Source of the DNA: Arthrobotrys musiformis
Lineage: Eukaryota > Ascomycota > Orbiliomycetes > Orbiliales > Orbiliaceae
DNA length: 64,000 nucleotides
NCBI GenBank assembly: GCA_036971715.1
Contig: JAVHJL010000005.1
Coordinates: 248,001 to 312,000, forward strand
Direction of reading: 5' to 3'
Part shown: piece after piece, positions 29,599 to 42,309 of the stretch
Numbering within the stretch: position 1 is the stretch's first letter
Layout: every line of letters starts with the position of its first letter
Translations under genes and position numbers: made by a program
Notes under the pieces: model-generated
What the model was told of the DNA's origin: nothing
The model's database searches: none
The model's input: the letters and a program-made list of their open reading frames with translations, nothing else

Positions 29599-31877
29599 AT
29601 GCAATCCTCATATCCTACAGACGATGATTCCAAGGTTACCTTGCCAGCTGCAGAAGTCACATACGCAGCGAGTACGCTGAGCAGCCAGACCATCACCGCC
29701 ACCAATAGCAACAGCAATAATATTGGCCATAACCTCAGCAAAGCACATACCCTCGCCGTTCCAGACGAAGCTGCAGACAGGCAGTACGTCGTTGGTGAGC
29801 CTATCGATCTTGATAGGATATGTTCGAGAGATACGACTAGAACGCATAGATCGTGTCGTGAACACCATGGTATAAGTAAAGTAAAGGCTACAAGAGACGA
29901 TGAAGAAGAAGATGAGAAAGATCTTGAAAAGTGTGCAGATATTAAGGGGAAGATTGCGTCGAAAACAGGGAGCGAAGGGAGCAGTAGCGATGATGAAGAT
30001 GATGAATTCCTAGTAGATTGGGATGGACCAGACGACCCCAACAATCCTCTAAATTGGTCGACAAAGTACCGGTACTTCTGCCTGATCACAATGGCATTGC
30101 AGACGCTTGTTGTGTAAGTGTATTTACACCATTATCGTTGTAGTCTCGTTACAACATATACTAATTCTTGAGAATATTAATAGGGTCTTCTACTCTTCCT
30201 CATACATATCCGGTGCTCCGGGTATGATGAGAGACTTTGGAGTCGAAAATAAAACAATTGTGGTCCTTGGTATCACAACCTACTTGCTTGGACTGGCATT
30301 CGCACCGCTTATATTGGCCCCGTTGTCAGAGTAAGTCTTCATAAACCTCGTTTACTATGAGCGTGATACTAATAATCCGGTAGAATGTACGGTCGCCGCA
30401 AAGTAAGTCTAAATAACTATAGAGAATATAGAATTCATACTACCAAGGTTACGCTCGAAACGTTTCTAACGAAAATAATTAAATGTAGCTCTACGCTATT
30501 TGCATGGCCGTCTTTATCGTCCTCAGTATCCCACTCTGCCTAGCGAAGAACATGCCCACTATAATCGCCGTCCGCTTTCTAGCTGCCTGTGCAGGCGCAG
30601 TAACACTCGCAAACGGACCGGGTACCTTGGCTGATATCTTCAAACCCGAAGACCGTTCCACCGCCTTCGCCGTCTTTGCCATCGCCCCCATGAACGGACC
30701 CAGTTTCGGCCCATTGTTTGGTGGAATCCTATACCGTGCGTAAAATCCCATTATACCACAACTTCAAACGACAAGTAAAATACTAAAGATAGAGACCATA
30801 GAATACCTGGGCTGGCGCTCTCTGAACTACACCGTCCTAATCTTCGCCGGAGTAATGTGGATCGTTGCCTTCATCGTCCCCGAAACCTACGCACCCCACC
30901 TCCTCCGTGAAAAAGCCGCCAAAAAGCGTCTCGAGACTGGTGACTCCCGCTACCACTCCCGTTATGACTTCACCGCGACATTCTGGTCATTGCTATTCAC
31001 CAACTTGACCCGTCCCATCAACATGTTATTCACCGAGGCCATCTGCGCTTGCTGGGCGGTTTATGTTGCTGTCATATACGCGATTTTGTATATGAGCTTC
31101 GTGGCGTATCCGATTATTTATTCGGAATTGAGGGGTTGGGAGGCAAAGTACTCCGGTCTAGCGTTCTTGGGCATCTGCGCGGGTACTTTCTTGGGTATTG
31201 GATTGGACCCGGTCGTGAGGTGGGGGTACAATCGTCATAAAATTGATCCAGAGACTGGCAAGTACGTTTATAGATTGCCGTCAATCCTCTTACATATCTT
31301 TTAAAGAATATCAAACTAACTAAATCTTTAGAATCCCACCAGAAGCTCTAATCTGGAGCGTCTGCATCGCTGCGGTATTGTCCCCCCTCGGATTGTACAT
31401 CTTCGCATGGACCTCGGACCCCAGAATCGTCAAGCCATGGATTTGGAGTATTCTGGCTGGTATCCCCTTCGGTACCGGTAACGCCCTGATCTTCATCCAC
31501 GGCTCAAATTACTTGGTAATTCGCACGATATTTTACTTAGCAATGAATGCATCACTAATATATAGCTTAGTTGAACTCCTACTCGATTTACGCCGCTAGC
31601 GCCGCCGCCGGTAACACCGTTGCTAGAAGGTATGCACACACCGATTTATTCTATAATAATACGCAACTAACACTTTAATAGTATCCTCGGTGGCGTCCTC
31701 CCCCTCGTCGCCCCCAAGATGTACACCGCCTTATCCCCCTCCATTGCGAGCACCGTCCTAGCAGCATTAGCCACAGTTTTGATCCCAATCCCCTGGATCT
31801 TCTACAAATGGGGAAAACAGATCCGTCATCGTTCGCCGTTATTGATGACCTTGGCAAGAGAGCAAGATGGGTATTAA
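29599..31877 (+). CDS. MFS transporter, DHA1 drug:H+/polyamine antiporter type
   Basis: Eight exons: 29599-30113, 30184-30330, 30384-30402, 30489-30735, 30802-31261, 31332-31515, 31571-31629, 31682-31877, giving 608 residues. All joins keep frame and rebuild the conserved family text. The N-terminal cytosolic domain is ~150 residues and acidic, ending in GPDDPNNPLNWSTKYRY, the hallmark before helix 1. Further landmarks are LSEMYGRRK (loop 2-3, partly from the 19-nt exon), RFLAACAGAVTLANGPGTLAD, FAIAPMNGPSFGPLFGGILYQYLGWR, GKIPPEALIW and the C-terminal PLVAPKMYTAL. About 12 transmembrane segments are expected. Such plasma-membrane pumps export drugs, toxins or polyamines; substrate cannot be told from sequence. 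No biosynthetic cluster surrounds it. Confidence 0.9.
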
Positions 31878-34314
31878 GATGATTATACCTACTATTAGAA
31901 GAAGAAATTTGATGAGGAATATACGAAATGAATATAGAAAGAAGATCGAGGAAAGGACGGATTCGGCGAGTAGTGCGAGATAAATGAAAAGAGAAGGAGT
32001 AGTCGAGAATACCCATATAGGTAAGTTACACGAACCATAATATAACCCACGCCAACCAAACGATCACATTCCACAAGACCACATCCACCGCCACCATCGA
32101 AACGGAAGACGGAGACGAAGAATAATCGATTATAACCTTCGAATAAGAAATATGAAAAGAAAGAAAAACGAGTTATTGATAACGAAAGAAACCTGAAAGA
32201 TACCCCTCAGAGCTCCCCTTGCTTCTATTGTTCCTTTTTTTTTTGTTCCTCAGCTACTACTAATTCAATTAGAATGGATACTTAACATTTAAAATAATCC
32301 TAGCTACTTTATATCCAATTATACACAATACTATACCCTATTGATACACCTCCTCTATCTATACAGACTAGCTAATGGCCCTCTAAACACCTCCTGTTCC
32401 CAGCCCTTCCCTTCTTATGTAAAAACAATAAATATGGTCAAAGAGGCCCAAAATGTATAATATCTAAAGACACTACCCACATCCAGTCGCACAAGCTAGA
32501 AGCTCCAGGTGAGCGCGGCTGGGAGATAAATACCACAAAAAGTTGTAACATTCATTAACCGCCGCGGTCGAACGGGTCAGGCCTAACTGTTAACTTACTT
32601 AATCCTCGCATCAACATTCCAGCCAAACGATAGTATACTTACCCACTTAGCCTAACCATCTAGTAACTAGTAAGCATTACTTATATAAGCTTAAGTGGTT
32701 ATAAAAAAGCGTATGTGACAGGTAATGCATAATATGCGCATATATGCATCTGGTCTCGAGGCTACGTGCATATAAAGCCCCGCCCGACAAGCCAACTGAT
32801 ATCCCCGCCCCGATGTCTAGAAAGGATGGAACGAGATACCAGACTAGTTAAATTCCAGCTATCACTTCCTAAGATCGACTCACTAGACTAAACAACCCCC
32901 GATGTTGGACGGTAATCCGGCCTCTATCAATTCGAACTTTTACAGAATCAATTTATAGTTTAGTACTACAAAACCTTTCCACGCGGTTCTTAGCAATGGT
33001 ATTGTGATTTAAATATGAGATGATACATAATTTCTTTTATCAACCGGACCCCGGTGTAGGGACCAAAAGGTCGAGTGGCCCAGGACGAAGATAACGGGTC
33101 CGGGCTCTCCAACCTCACCCCCCTCCCGGTGCCCGACAAACTCAACAACAATTATAACGAAGCTTGTAGATGGAAAATACGCCGCATATAGAACAAATTT
33201 AAATACACAACCGCCCATCGATGCATCATAAACTTAACAAGCAAACGCCTCATTCTTGCTACAATACTGATACAAATGCACCCCCTTCGCATCCAATTCA
33301 CAATTTGGTATCGGTCATAACATCATATTATGCAATTGAACCAGAAGAACACAAAGACGAGCTATGCTTATCGTGATACAGGCTGGACTGAACAAAAATG
33401 AGGTCCAGAAAGACTAACCCAGGGGACCAAGATGCATAGAAAAGAAGCATACCTAGAACTATAAAAAAGGGGGTAGCAGGGAAGGGAAGGAACCGTTAAT
33501 GAACTCACCATTCGTAGTACCACAATATTTCGTTATATAGTATAGTCATCGATCATAGCTAGCCGCAGCCCAGTTAATCGCTCGCACTTAATCCCATAAC
33601 TTCACGACAGACGCATCCGTAAGAAAAACTTTAGCGGGACAAAAACAAGAAAAGCACACAAGGAAAAGGGAACCTAATCTTCATCTCCATTACTTCATTC
33701 ATTCTCATTCTCATTCTTCTGCTATCGACAACATCTCCTCATCAATATAACCATATACTATAATCTAATCTCTCGACACTCTCTTCCCCTCAACCCCTCC
33801 GCAACATGAATAACTCCTCATTCCGTAGCAAGGTACCTATGGAGGGTAAGTTAATGGTATATAAAAAGATCCCTAATTGAACAAGAAAGGAAGGAAAGAA
33901 GGAAAATGAGAGATATGAGAAAAAAAGGCCGCAACCACACAATACACCCCCACCCTATAACGCCAGTTGTATATAAATAACAGTGATAAAAAAAGAAACA
34001 GAATCTCGAACCATTTGACGGAACACCGGCGCTAAAGTAAAAAAGGTCATGCCCATTAAAAAAACATATAAGGGGGTATATAAAGTAGTACGAGTATAAA
34101 GGAAAACCAGTGTGTCCGTGTGCTTCGATGATTGTTAAAACGAAAAGGTAAAAAAGCCCTCCCAGCAAACCGTGTTATGTATAAAGCCCGCGCATAAAAA
34201 GCAAAATAGCAAAATAGCAGCAGGCGACATCATCCTATACCTGGTGGAGGGTGCTCAGCATCATGCTCCATGCCTTCGAAAAGGAAGCTTGGTGTATGAA
34301 GAGGGAGCAGCCAC
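31878..34314. other. Convergent intergenic stretch, no recognisable gene
   Basis: About 2.4 kb between the MFS stop and the FHL1 stop. Composition is mixed with A-rich segments; open frames are under 106 codons and domain-free. The final part (about 33700-34314) is likely the FHL1 3' untranslated region. A non-coding RNA cannot be excluded but nothing supports one. Confidence 0.5.
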
Positions 34315-37300
34315 CTATTGCTGTCCTTCAATTGTCACCCTCTTGATGACTGGGCTGCCCTCCGGTAATCCTTCCGCAACTCTCTTGACAGTCGTACCGC
34401 TCTTCGCTTGCCCCATGGCTTCCGCTGCCTTCTTCTCCTTCGCGTTCTTTAGGACCTGGAGGAATTCAAGCCGTTTCTTTGCGTCTAACTTCAGGCCCGC
34501 CAAGACTGAGCTCGGTATCGCTGGTTTAGCGGCAGTAGGAGTGGGTGTAACGGGTGTTGCTTGCGGTTGTGGTGATTGTTGTGGTGGCTGCGGTGGCGGT
34601 TGCTGCAGTCGTTGCTGCAGCTGCTGCTGGGTAAGAGTAGAGACCCTTTGTACCGTAGGAACCTGTGGAACAGCCACAGGTTTCGCAACCGGGATCGGGG
34701 CTGAGGCGGCAGAGAGGGTACTGGTGGCCTTGTGTACTGGCTGCGCGGATACCCCGGGCCGCATCTGCGCTCCATCCGCAGTCGTAACTTGCCCAACAGC
34801 TAGAGCAGCAACATGAGGCTTGGGAATCGGCGCCTTTGGAAGCGCGCTCTTCACCACCTGCACTTTGGAGCCGCTACTTTTCTTAAATTCGGCCCAAAGC
34901 GCTCTACGTACTTCAGGTGAATTGATGTTGTTGGTAGGGTTCTTCCGAATATGCTCTTTCATTATGTTGAGGAAAATCGGGTTGTCCAACAGGTCCTTAG
35001 CCTTACTATCGACTGCCATGGACGCCGATGCCTTCGGAGCAACGGATGATGTGGTGATGCCAGAGACTGGGCGGCTGGTAGGGACCCCAGTGGCGGGTTG
35101 AGGAGCCATCGATACAGCGTGTGTCGCGGCCTTTGGTGGTTGAGGGGCCACAGGGGCGACAGCTTGTCGAATAGGCGCCTGGGTTTGCACGGAAACAGCG
35201 GATCGGATTTGTTGTGGAACTTGAGTCGTATTTGCAGTGGTGTGAACGGGTTTCGCTTGTTGGGTCGGATTCCAGGTTGGCGGAGTAAGAGCAGCCGCGG
35301 GAGCGGGGCGAGGTTGAGAGACCACGCCATCCACAACATGCACTGCTGCTCTCGGGGTAACGGACCCACTATTCGAAGAAGGCGCCCTGTTGACAACCGG
35401 CGTAGCTGGTGTTGGCGCAGCTTGATAAGTTGCTTGCGAGTAGCCTTGGATCCCGCCTTGAACCGGCTGGTACTGTTGCGCAAATTGATTCGGATGGACA
35501 TAGTGTCCGCCGGTAGTATTGGCGGTGCTTCCCTGGCCCCAACTTCCTGAAGGCACTATCTGCCCGCCGGCAGACTGAATGGAAGATTGGGCCGGATGCG
35601 GGCTCCCAGTAACCGGCTTTCTCTTCTTCCGCTCCTTTTCGATATTCGCACCCTCCACGAGCTCCCATATATAACCTTTACCCGACCTAGGCCCCCTCTT
35701 GAATAAACTCGACCCACCACCTTCTCCGGACCCCCGCAAATTATGTCGTACAGAGGATTGCCAACCTGTCGTCTCCGCTCGAACCTTAAAGTAAGGATAC
35801 GAGTTCTCCAAGCTCCTGTAAATCTCCGGTAACGTCAAAGCCTTCTTCTCAGAGTTCATGATGGCGTCGTAAATCATGACCGTGTACGGCATTTGTGGCT
35901 TCGCTAGCTGCTCAGGTGTATAGTCTTCCTCGCGAGCTGGTGGAGACTTGGTCCGCTTCCGCTTCCGCTCCTTCGGTACCTTGACAGGTTTGAGATCCTT
36001 CTGCGCCTGCTTCTCTCTAATCTTCGCTTCCTTCTCCTCCATCTTTTGCTTCCTCTTAGCTTCTTTCACCATCTGCATCTGCATCTTCTCCCCTTCCTTC
36101 GCAAATAGTTGGTCGACGGGTAAGCTTCCATACTTCGTCATGTCTAGACCGGCGACATTGCCACCGTTAGCCAAAAACTCTTCTTGGGCCTGTCGCTTGA
36201 GAAGCTTCTGTTCTCTAACGGAGATTCCATTCTTCGGCGGCCGGCCACGGCCTCTCTTGACCGTCGGCGGCGGTGGCATAAGCGAAGAATCATCCGTGCC
36301 ATCCAGTTTCGAAGGTCTAGGTGTCCCGACGTCGTGACTCGGCTCCCGGCTATCAATATCGCTCCCCTCATCTTCGTCGTCACCGTCATCCGAATCATGG
36401 CCGGATTCCATATCGCTTATATCCTGCGCCATCTCTTCTCCAAGTATATCCAGATCATCCATTTCAGCATCTTCCAGACACGCGGACTTCGACTCGTCTT
36501 GATCGGGGAGGAACCATGTAAAGGCTAGGTTTCCGAATTGAATAACATCCGAGTTTTCCAGCGTAGCCTTCTTTCCGTTCGGATACCCCCTCGTCTTATG
36601 CTTATCTCGTAATAGCCTGAATCCCGTGTCGCAAAGTGATGTAAGTGTCCATGATGATGCTTCATAGTCGTATTGAATTCGCAAATGTCGTCTCGAGATT
36701 GAAGAAATATCTATTTCGGGTGGTGGGAACAATGGGACCTTGACTTCGTCGAGGGTAAGAATGCTATCTCCAAAGTGATTTTCGGCTTTCCGCTTCTTCT
36801 TGGAGAAAGAAACCGCCTCTTTGTCCTGCCTGCCCAAAACGACGTTCAATCCACTTAGGTAGAAATCTTGACCGTAGTGAAATTCCAGCTTCGCAAAAGC
36901 CTCGATTCGCGGCGTAATCCCATTCTCCGGATTGGTAGGAAACCAAGCTCCGCCATCAACTTGCATTAGAAAGTCTTCCGTTGGAATGACCGACGGGAAG
37001 TCAATCTGCTTGAGGTCGACGGGGGGGTGGTCGAGAGTCTCTAAAAATCCAATAGGAACCTGCGACAAAGTAGAAGGAACAATGTCAGTAAAGTCAAGGT
37101 TTTCCGAAGCAATTAACGCCTCAAGATCATCGACTCGAATTATCGATTGAAGCCAGTCCATGTTTGAATAACCAAGCCGAATCCCTTCATCGCCAGGGTC
37201 CTCCACCTCCACCTGAGTATCGAGACTACTCATTGAGTCCGTTGCAGCCATGGCTGCGATTTAAAGGACTTCTTGCCAGAAAGTACGGCAGCGTGGGGAG

Positions 37301-38165
37301 GATTAAGACTGGGGAATAGGTGAATGGAGTAGTCTGCTGGAAAGGCAGTATATCGAAGTATATAAAAAGATTGTGTATGTATATAAAAAAAGGTGTAGAC
37401 AAAATACTGTCGAGAGAAGGGAAGAGGAAGATGGGAAGAAAAAGAAGGTTTGACAAAAATGTCACATTTTTTTTCTTGTTGCAAAAAAGTACTTAGATGG
37501 GGAAGGACAGGGAATGGGCCAGAGTCGACAAGGTTAGTTAAAAGAGAGACAAAAGAGCCAGAAAATCCAAAGCTAATCCCGTTACTTCTGAATAGGCGAT
37601 GCAAATCGGGATGCGACAGATAAATACTGTGCAAATTAGGAAATCTCGAATCCGCGCAAACATTCAAGCTTACCTTGGGAGTCGTGGTCGAAACATCCTC
37701 GTGGACGTCGATTATAGAGTCTGGAGACGTTTTATGGAGTTGTTCTTCTTTGCTGTCGCTTGTAATCGGCGCCGATGATGTGTCATCGGCGGTCATAATC
37801 AGAGCATCCTCGTTGATGCCGCTGTGAGCGCTTTCGGCGGGTGAAGTAGCCATGGTATTGATACCGTTGGCCGCAGCAGCACTTTCCCGTCTGGTGGGAG
37901 CTGCGGTCCCATGATCATGGTCTGTATCCGTCGAAGGAGGAGCTACCGGCGTCTTAGTAGTCTCAGAACCTCCATGATGAGTAGTAGAAAGCCGCGCCTT
38001 TTGGTGGTGGTGGTCTTCAGCTCTGTCTTCCCCAACGAACATGGCTTCATCCGGCGATGGGCACGGCGTCATGATCTGCTGCTGCTTCGCTTGAACAGCG
38101 GTAGCAGCAGCAGCACCATTAACGCGCCCTTCTTTTTGTCCGTAATGTTGTTCGACGTCAGCCAT
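34315..38165 (-). CDS. FHL1: FHA/forkhead transcription factor, Fhl1 type
   Basis: Regulator of ribosomal-protein and growth genes in yeasts. The main frame (from 37251) holds the core block RLGYSNMDWLQSIIRV, an FHA domain at about 120-250 (VVLGRQD, SISRRHL, FGNLAFTW), an AT-hook-like KRGRGRPPK (333-340), a charged coiled stretch and a forkhead domain at about 451-535 (PYTVMIYDAIM, GWQSSVRHNL, GKGYIWEL). The C-terminus is Pro/Gln-rich. An upstream frame (38165-37674, 164 codons, hydrophilic, His/Ser/Thr-rich) ends at a perfect donor (AAG|GTAAGC); a 461-bp phase-0 intron to the acceptor ACTCAG (37213) would give 1,129 residues. If the ATG at 37251 is used instead, the product has 978 residues. 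I favour the longer form, with moderate confidence in that junction. Confidence 0.85.
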
Positions 38166-38884
38166 TGTTTCGCAGGGGACGGTATTCGTAGACTTCAGGG
38201 TACGGGTGGTTGTCGGCCTTGGGTGATGGTGTTCTCGGTCGGCGGATACCGTCCGAATACACCTTCTCTCGCCGGATGGGGTTGTTGTTCTTCCTGATCA
38301 GGTATCCAAGGATTGGTCTCTAGGACCAGTTTGAGGGTATTGAGTCTTCTTGAGGCTCAAACCCAAAATGATTCGTGGACAGAGGAGATCCCGTGAATCG
38401 AATCAACGTTTGCTTTCCCTTGAGGTAGATAGGGTCGAATGCAAGGTACCGCCGGTGGGTATGTATTAGGTATAGAAGTTGGGTGGATTGATGATGCTAA
38501 AGGTGTACGGTAAAGGGTAAATGCAACTGGAACCTAGCCCGCTTGTCGTCGGAGGCAGAGACACAGAAGACAGAGAGCTAGAAGAAGGTCGGGGATATGT
38601 CGGATATAGTCGGAATGGTCTATATATCAGTGGTAAGGCAGTTGATGAAGCCTTCGAATCGGTCCGAGTCGGTGAGAGGACGAACCGATGAAGGTTTGGT
38701 GATGGTGGTTTGGTTTGGGGGAGAAGGAATCCGAAGTTCGAAAGGTCGAAAGGTCGAATGGGGGGGGCTAACCGCCTAACTACCAAGGTCACTGCTCCGT
38801 AACGACTGATGAAGGCCGGCCCAGGCGATGGACTTGGTTGCTCAGTTGCTTCGTCAATTGGGATTGGGGGTGTGTTGCGCGTTG

Positions 38885-38949
38885 CACACAACACAACACA
38901 ACACGCAACACACGGCACGCAACACGCAACGCAACGCAACACACAACAC
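38885..38949. repeat. CAACA-type microsatellite
   Basis: Imperfect ACACA/GCAAC units fill this segment. It lies about 700 bp upstream of the FHL1 start and 1.2 kb upstream of RHO2. Confidence 0.7.
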
Positions 38950-38984
38950 CCCTCCATTCATCCATCGCAACCTCCCATCGCCCG

Positions 38985-38985
<1 letters not shown>

Positions 38986-39016
<31 letters not shown>
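38986..39016. repeat. Poly(T), 31 bases
   Basis: An uninterrupted run of about 31 T follows the CAACA repeat in the FHL1-RHO2 intergenic region. Length from assembly may be imprecise. Confidence 0.7.
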
Positions 39017-40124
39017 CCCTCTTTTTTTATTATTTTATTAGTTTGCCCGCTTTCGCATTTCTAAGAACGAAAGAAAGAAACCCACCGCCGCCTGGACCCG
39101 GGCAGGTTTTGTCCAGAAGGTAACCCCTTCGAGCAGCTGGATCTGTATCACCGCAGAAGCCACCGCAGTGTTTCCTGAACAAAAGTGCAGCCCAGCCGCA
39201 GCGGAGCGAAGCGAAGTGAATCGAAGTGCAGCGGTGCGGTTTTGAAGCAGCAGCAGCATGTCTGTCTGTTTTAGCACCAGGAATCCAGGCCAATCCCGAC
39301 AAGGGGGCACGCCAAATACCACCAAATACCACCACCACCTTCATTCATTCATTTATCATTCATCAGTATATAATCCCTCTTCCCTTTCTTTCCCTTTCGT
39401 AGCCCACACGCCTGCGGTGGAAAAAATTAAACGGGGGAAAACGTGACATCGATTTTTATAATTCAACAAAGGGAGCCGGACGGATAAGGAATACAGAGAA
39501 GACCAAGAGGACGAGGACGAGGACGAGGACAAGACGAAGACGTTCGAATACCAACATTCCATTTCCTGCGCTATTACTCCGACACTTCCGATATCACTGC
39601 ATCGATCTCATCGTAGGCATCACCGTTGTATCTGTATATCCACCCGTCTCTCGAACACCATATTGAACCCCCAAGAGACCAAGGCGAAAGAAGAAGTGCG
39701 ATTCCGACATCCAGCCGGACCGGAACAGAGAGGATACAATAATAATCCAGTCCCTCCATCATCGACCATCTGCCGTAAGCGATACGATACGTACGATATA
39801 CGAATCCGAACGAAAAGGAGAAAGAAACCGAAAGAAAAGAAAAGGCCGTCATCTTCGCGGTTCGTGCAGCCCGTAATCAGCGAACACGCACATCGGCTGC
39901 GGTGGTTCTTTCAAAGGCGACCGGTCATATCAATCGATTGTTCATCGTTGATTGGACCTGTCGACAGACCGTCCTGTGCTTGTGGGACGACTTCATCGAA
40001 ACATACCACAGACAACGCAAACCCTTCCGGTTCAAAGGACAATATAACTCCATCGAGTTCCTCAAAAGCAACCTTCTCGGACAGAAGTACATCCATACGT
40101 ACTACATACAACCAGTAGCCCAAC

Positions 40125-41196
40125 ATGACTTACAACCCAGGTCCGAATGTTATGAGACGGTAAGCGATCCGATTTGTCGATATCATCTCGAAGTGGTTGA
40201 GAAACAGCGTCCTCGAGAAACCGAAACGAGAAAAAAAAAAAGGGCGACTCTGAGACATGTTGAAAGTAACGCATCCGGACGCTGACAAGAGCCACTGGGT
40301 ATTAGGAAGCTTGTCATTATCGGCGACGGTGCCTGCGGGAAGACCAGTTTACTAAGCGTCTTCACCCTCGGATACTTCCCCGAGGTGAGTGCCATTCCCT
40401 ATATACTCCACATATCACTATTTTCTCAAATAGATACTAACAGCATACCCCCACTTAGCAATATGTAAGGCATACAATTCCAAGAGACCTATCCGACGGT
40501 CCATTCACTAATGTCAGGTTATCCAGATCCCCACGGTATTCGAAAACTACGTCACAGATTGTCGAGTACGTCCTTGCCTACATTCTATAATAATAGAATG
40601 AACGATTCTAACGATTTGTTTTTCAGGTCGACGGCAAGTCCGTACAGCTAGCATTATGGGATACCGCCGGGCAGGAAGATTATGAGGTAGCCCCTCCTTA
40701 AACCCTCAGCATACAACATCATCTAACAAAACCTACAAAACACAGAGACTACGACCCCTCGCATACGCCAAGGCACATGTCATCCTAATCGGATACGCCG
40801 TAAACGAACCAGAATCTCTAGAAAACGTCAAAGAAAAGGTACCCATCTTAACTCCCAAATCTATATATGCCTCCAACATCATATAACTAACTTTCAGCAC
40901 AGTGGATAGAAGAAGCCCACGAACGCTGCCCGGACGTCCCAATCATTGTAGTAGGCCTCAAGAAAGACCTCCGCGACGACCCTGTCGCCAAGGAAGACAT
41001 GCGCAAGAAGAGCCTGAAGTTCGTCCAACCAAGCTACGCCGAGAACGTCGCCAAACAGTGCGGCGCCAGGAAGTACATGGAATGCAGCGCGAAGAACGGC
41101 GAGGGAGTTGACGACGTATTCGAGGCCGCCACGCGAGCTGCCATGCTGACGAACTTCGAAACGAAGGGAAGCAGCGGCTGTTGCGTCGTTTTATAA
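40125..41196 (+). CDS. RHO2: Rho2-type small GTPase
   Basis: Seven exons: 40125-40159, 40306-40384, 40459-40464, 40527-40565, 40627-40686, 40746-40838, 40903-41196, giving 201 residues. Rho2 works with Rho1 and protein kinase C in wall alpha-glucan synthesis and polarity at the plasma membrane. Visible motifs: P-loop GDGACGKT (18-25), effector loop QYIPTVFENYVTDC, switch II DTAGQEDYERLRP, WIEEAHERCPDVPIIVVGLKKDL, and CSAKNGEGVDDVFEAATRAA. The C-terminus GCCVVL gives a CAAX box ending in Leu (geranylgeranylation) with an extra Cys for palmitoylation. QLALWDTAGQED and the MTYNPGPNV start mark it as Rho2 rather than Rho1 or Cdc42. The third exon is only 6 nt and supplies Gln-Tyr, both needed by the conserved loop. 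Confidence 0.95.
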
Positions 41197-42309
41197 TCTC
41201 GAATCCTCATTCCTCCCTTAAAAAAACAACGACATGATCATTCCGAGACTGTCAACCTTGCCCACTGACGATTTAAAACCGCCTCGTCTCAACCAGCCAA
41301 CCATTCAACAGGCTTTCCCTCTCCACCAAAATACTCAGTTTTCCTTATATCATACTGCTTTATATCTCCGGAGTTCGGCTTCACGGTTCCCACCCAAAAA
41401 TGATATCCCATCGTCCGTTCTTTCTCCTTTGCTTTTCAACCCCCAAAACACAAAACATGTCAGCAAATGCACCAAAAGGGAAGGTAATACCTCCACACCA
41501 CAGCATCAACAGTCATCACCATCATCACTTCCATTCCCCGTCTCCATAGCCAGCCAGCACTCGACATCTCGAGCCTTTTACAAGTTGTGTCATATCAGTT
41601 CTTTTAGCTTGTCTTTTTTTTTTTTTTTTTTTTTTTTTGCTTTCACTAGGCAAGGGGCGGGTAAAAAAGTGCAAAGGAAATTAATCCGGAGGAAAAATAG
41701 AAATCTTGTCTTCTTCTTTTTTTTGTTTTTGATCATAACTCTCGGTCGTCCAAGTTCTACATTTTTTAACTTCAGCTAGTGTACTCTGTCCTTTCTTTCT
41801 TTCGTTTCTTTTACCGTCATCAAATACTTTAAACTATCGAATCAGAGACAGGGTGTTTTGAACAAAAGGTAGAAGGGGGTCCGTCTCGTTACATACTAAA
41901 CCCTCCTACTACTTTCCTCCCTTATAACTTCTTTTTATATAACTTCTATAACTTTGGTCCAATCATGCATAACGACAAAAGATACTTCGATAGGCGAACT
42001 TTTAAACTTTTCACCAGCCACATTTAAGATTTGTCGCGAACTATTTTTATCCTCACCCGTTTATTTATAACCAGCTTCTTCTTTCGATATCGATGCGACC
42101 TTTACATGTAACCACTGCGATCCCTTTCTTTCTTTCATACATCTCAAATCGCATTACCCAGTCTCGCACCAGGAGTAAGATCCCTAAAAGGAACCACCAT
42201 CATTTGTATACCAGAAAGTAATCCAAAGCCTCGAAGAATAAACAAAAAGAACACCGCCGTAGTATGCCATACCCAAAGAAACCCCCCAAACCCATCCCAT
42301 CCAAAAGAA
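41197..42309. other. Convergent intergenic region after RHO2
   Basis: About 1.1 kb holding the facing 3' ends of RHO2 and the alpha/beta hydrolase gene. Contains a 25-base T-run (41614-41638). No coding exon is recognised. Confidence 0.5.

Larger units (their letters stand above)
38166..40124. promoter_or_regulatory. Divergent promoter region between FHL1 and RHO2
   Basis: About 2 kb. It contains a CAACA-type repeat (38885-38949), a 31-base T-run (38986-39016) and CT/GAC-rich leader-like sequence. The long pyrimidine-rich stretch before 40125 probably includes a long RHO2 leader. Open frames here (one Cys-rich, one Ser/Arg-rich) are compositional artefacts. Confidence 0.45.

Noticed and set aside
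29599..31877. MFS gene as part of a secondary-metabolite cluster
   Set aside because: No polyketide synthase, peptide synthetase, terpene synthase or tailoring enzymes lie nearby.
38466..38957. Cys-rich small secreted protein (minus strand)
   Set aside because: The Cys-rich start is the antisense of the CAACA microsatellite and there is no signal peptide or conserved spacing.
39663..40118. 151-codon plus-strand frame just before RHO2
   Set aside because: Ser/Arg-rich, domain-free and in the expected RHO2 leader; likely untranslated.
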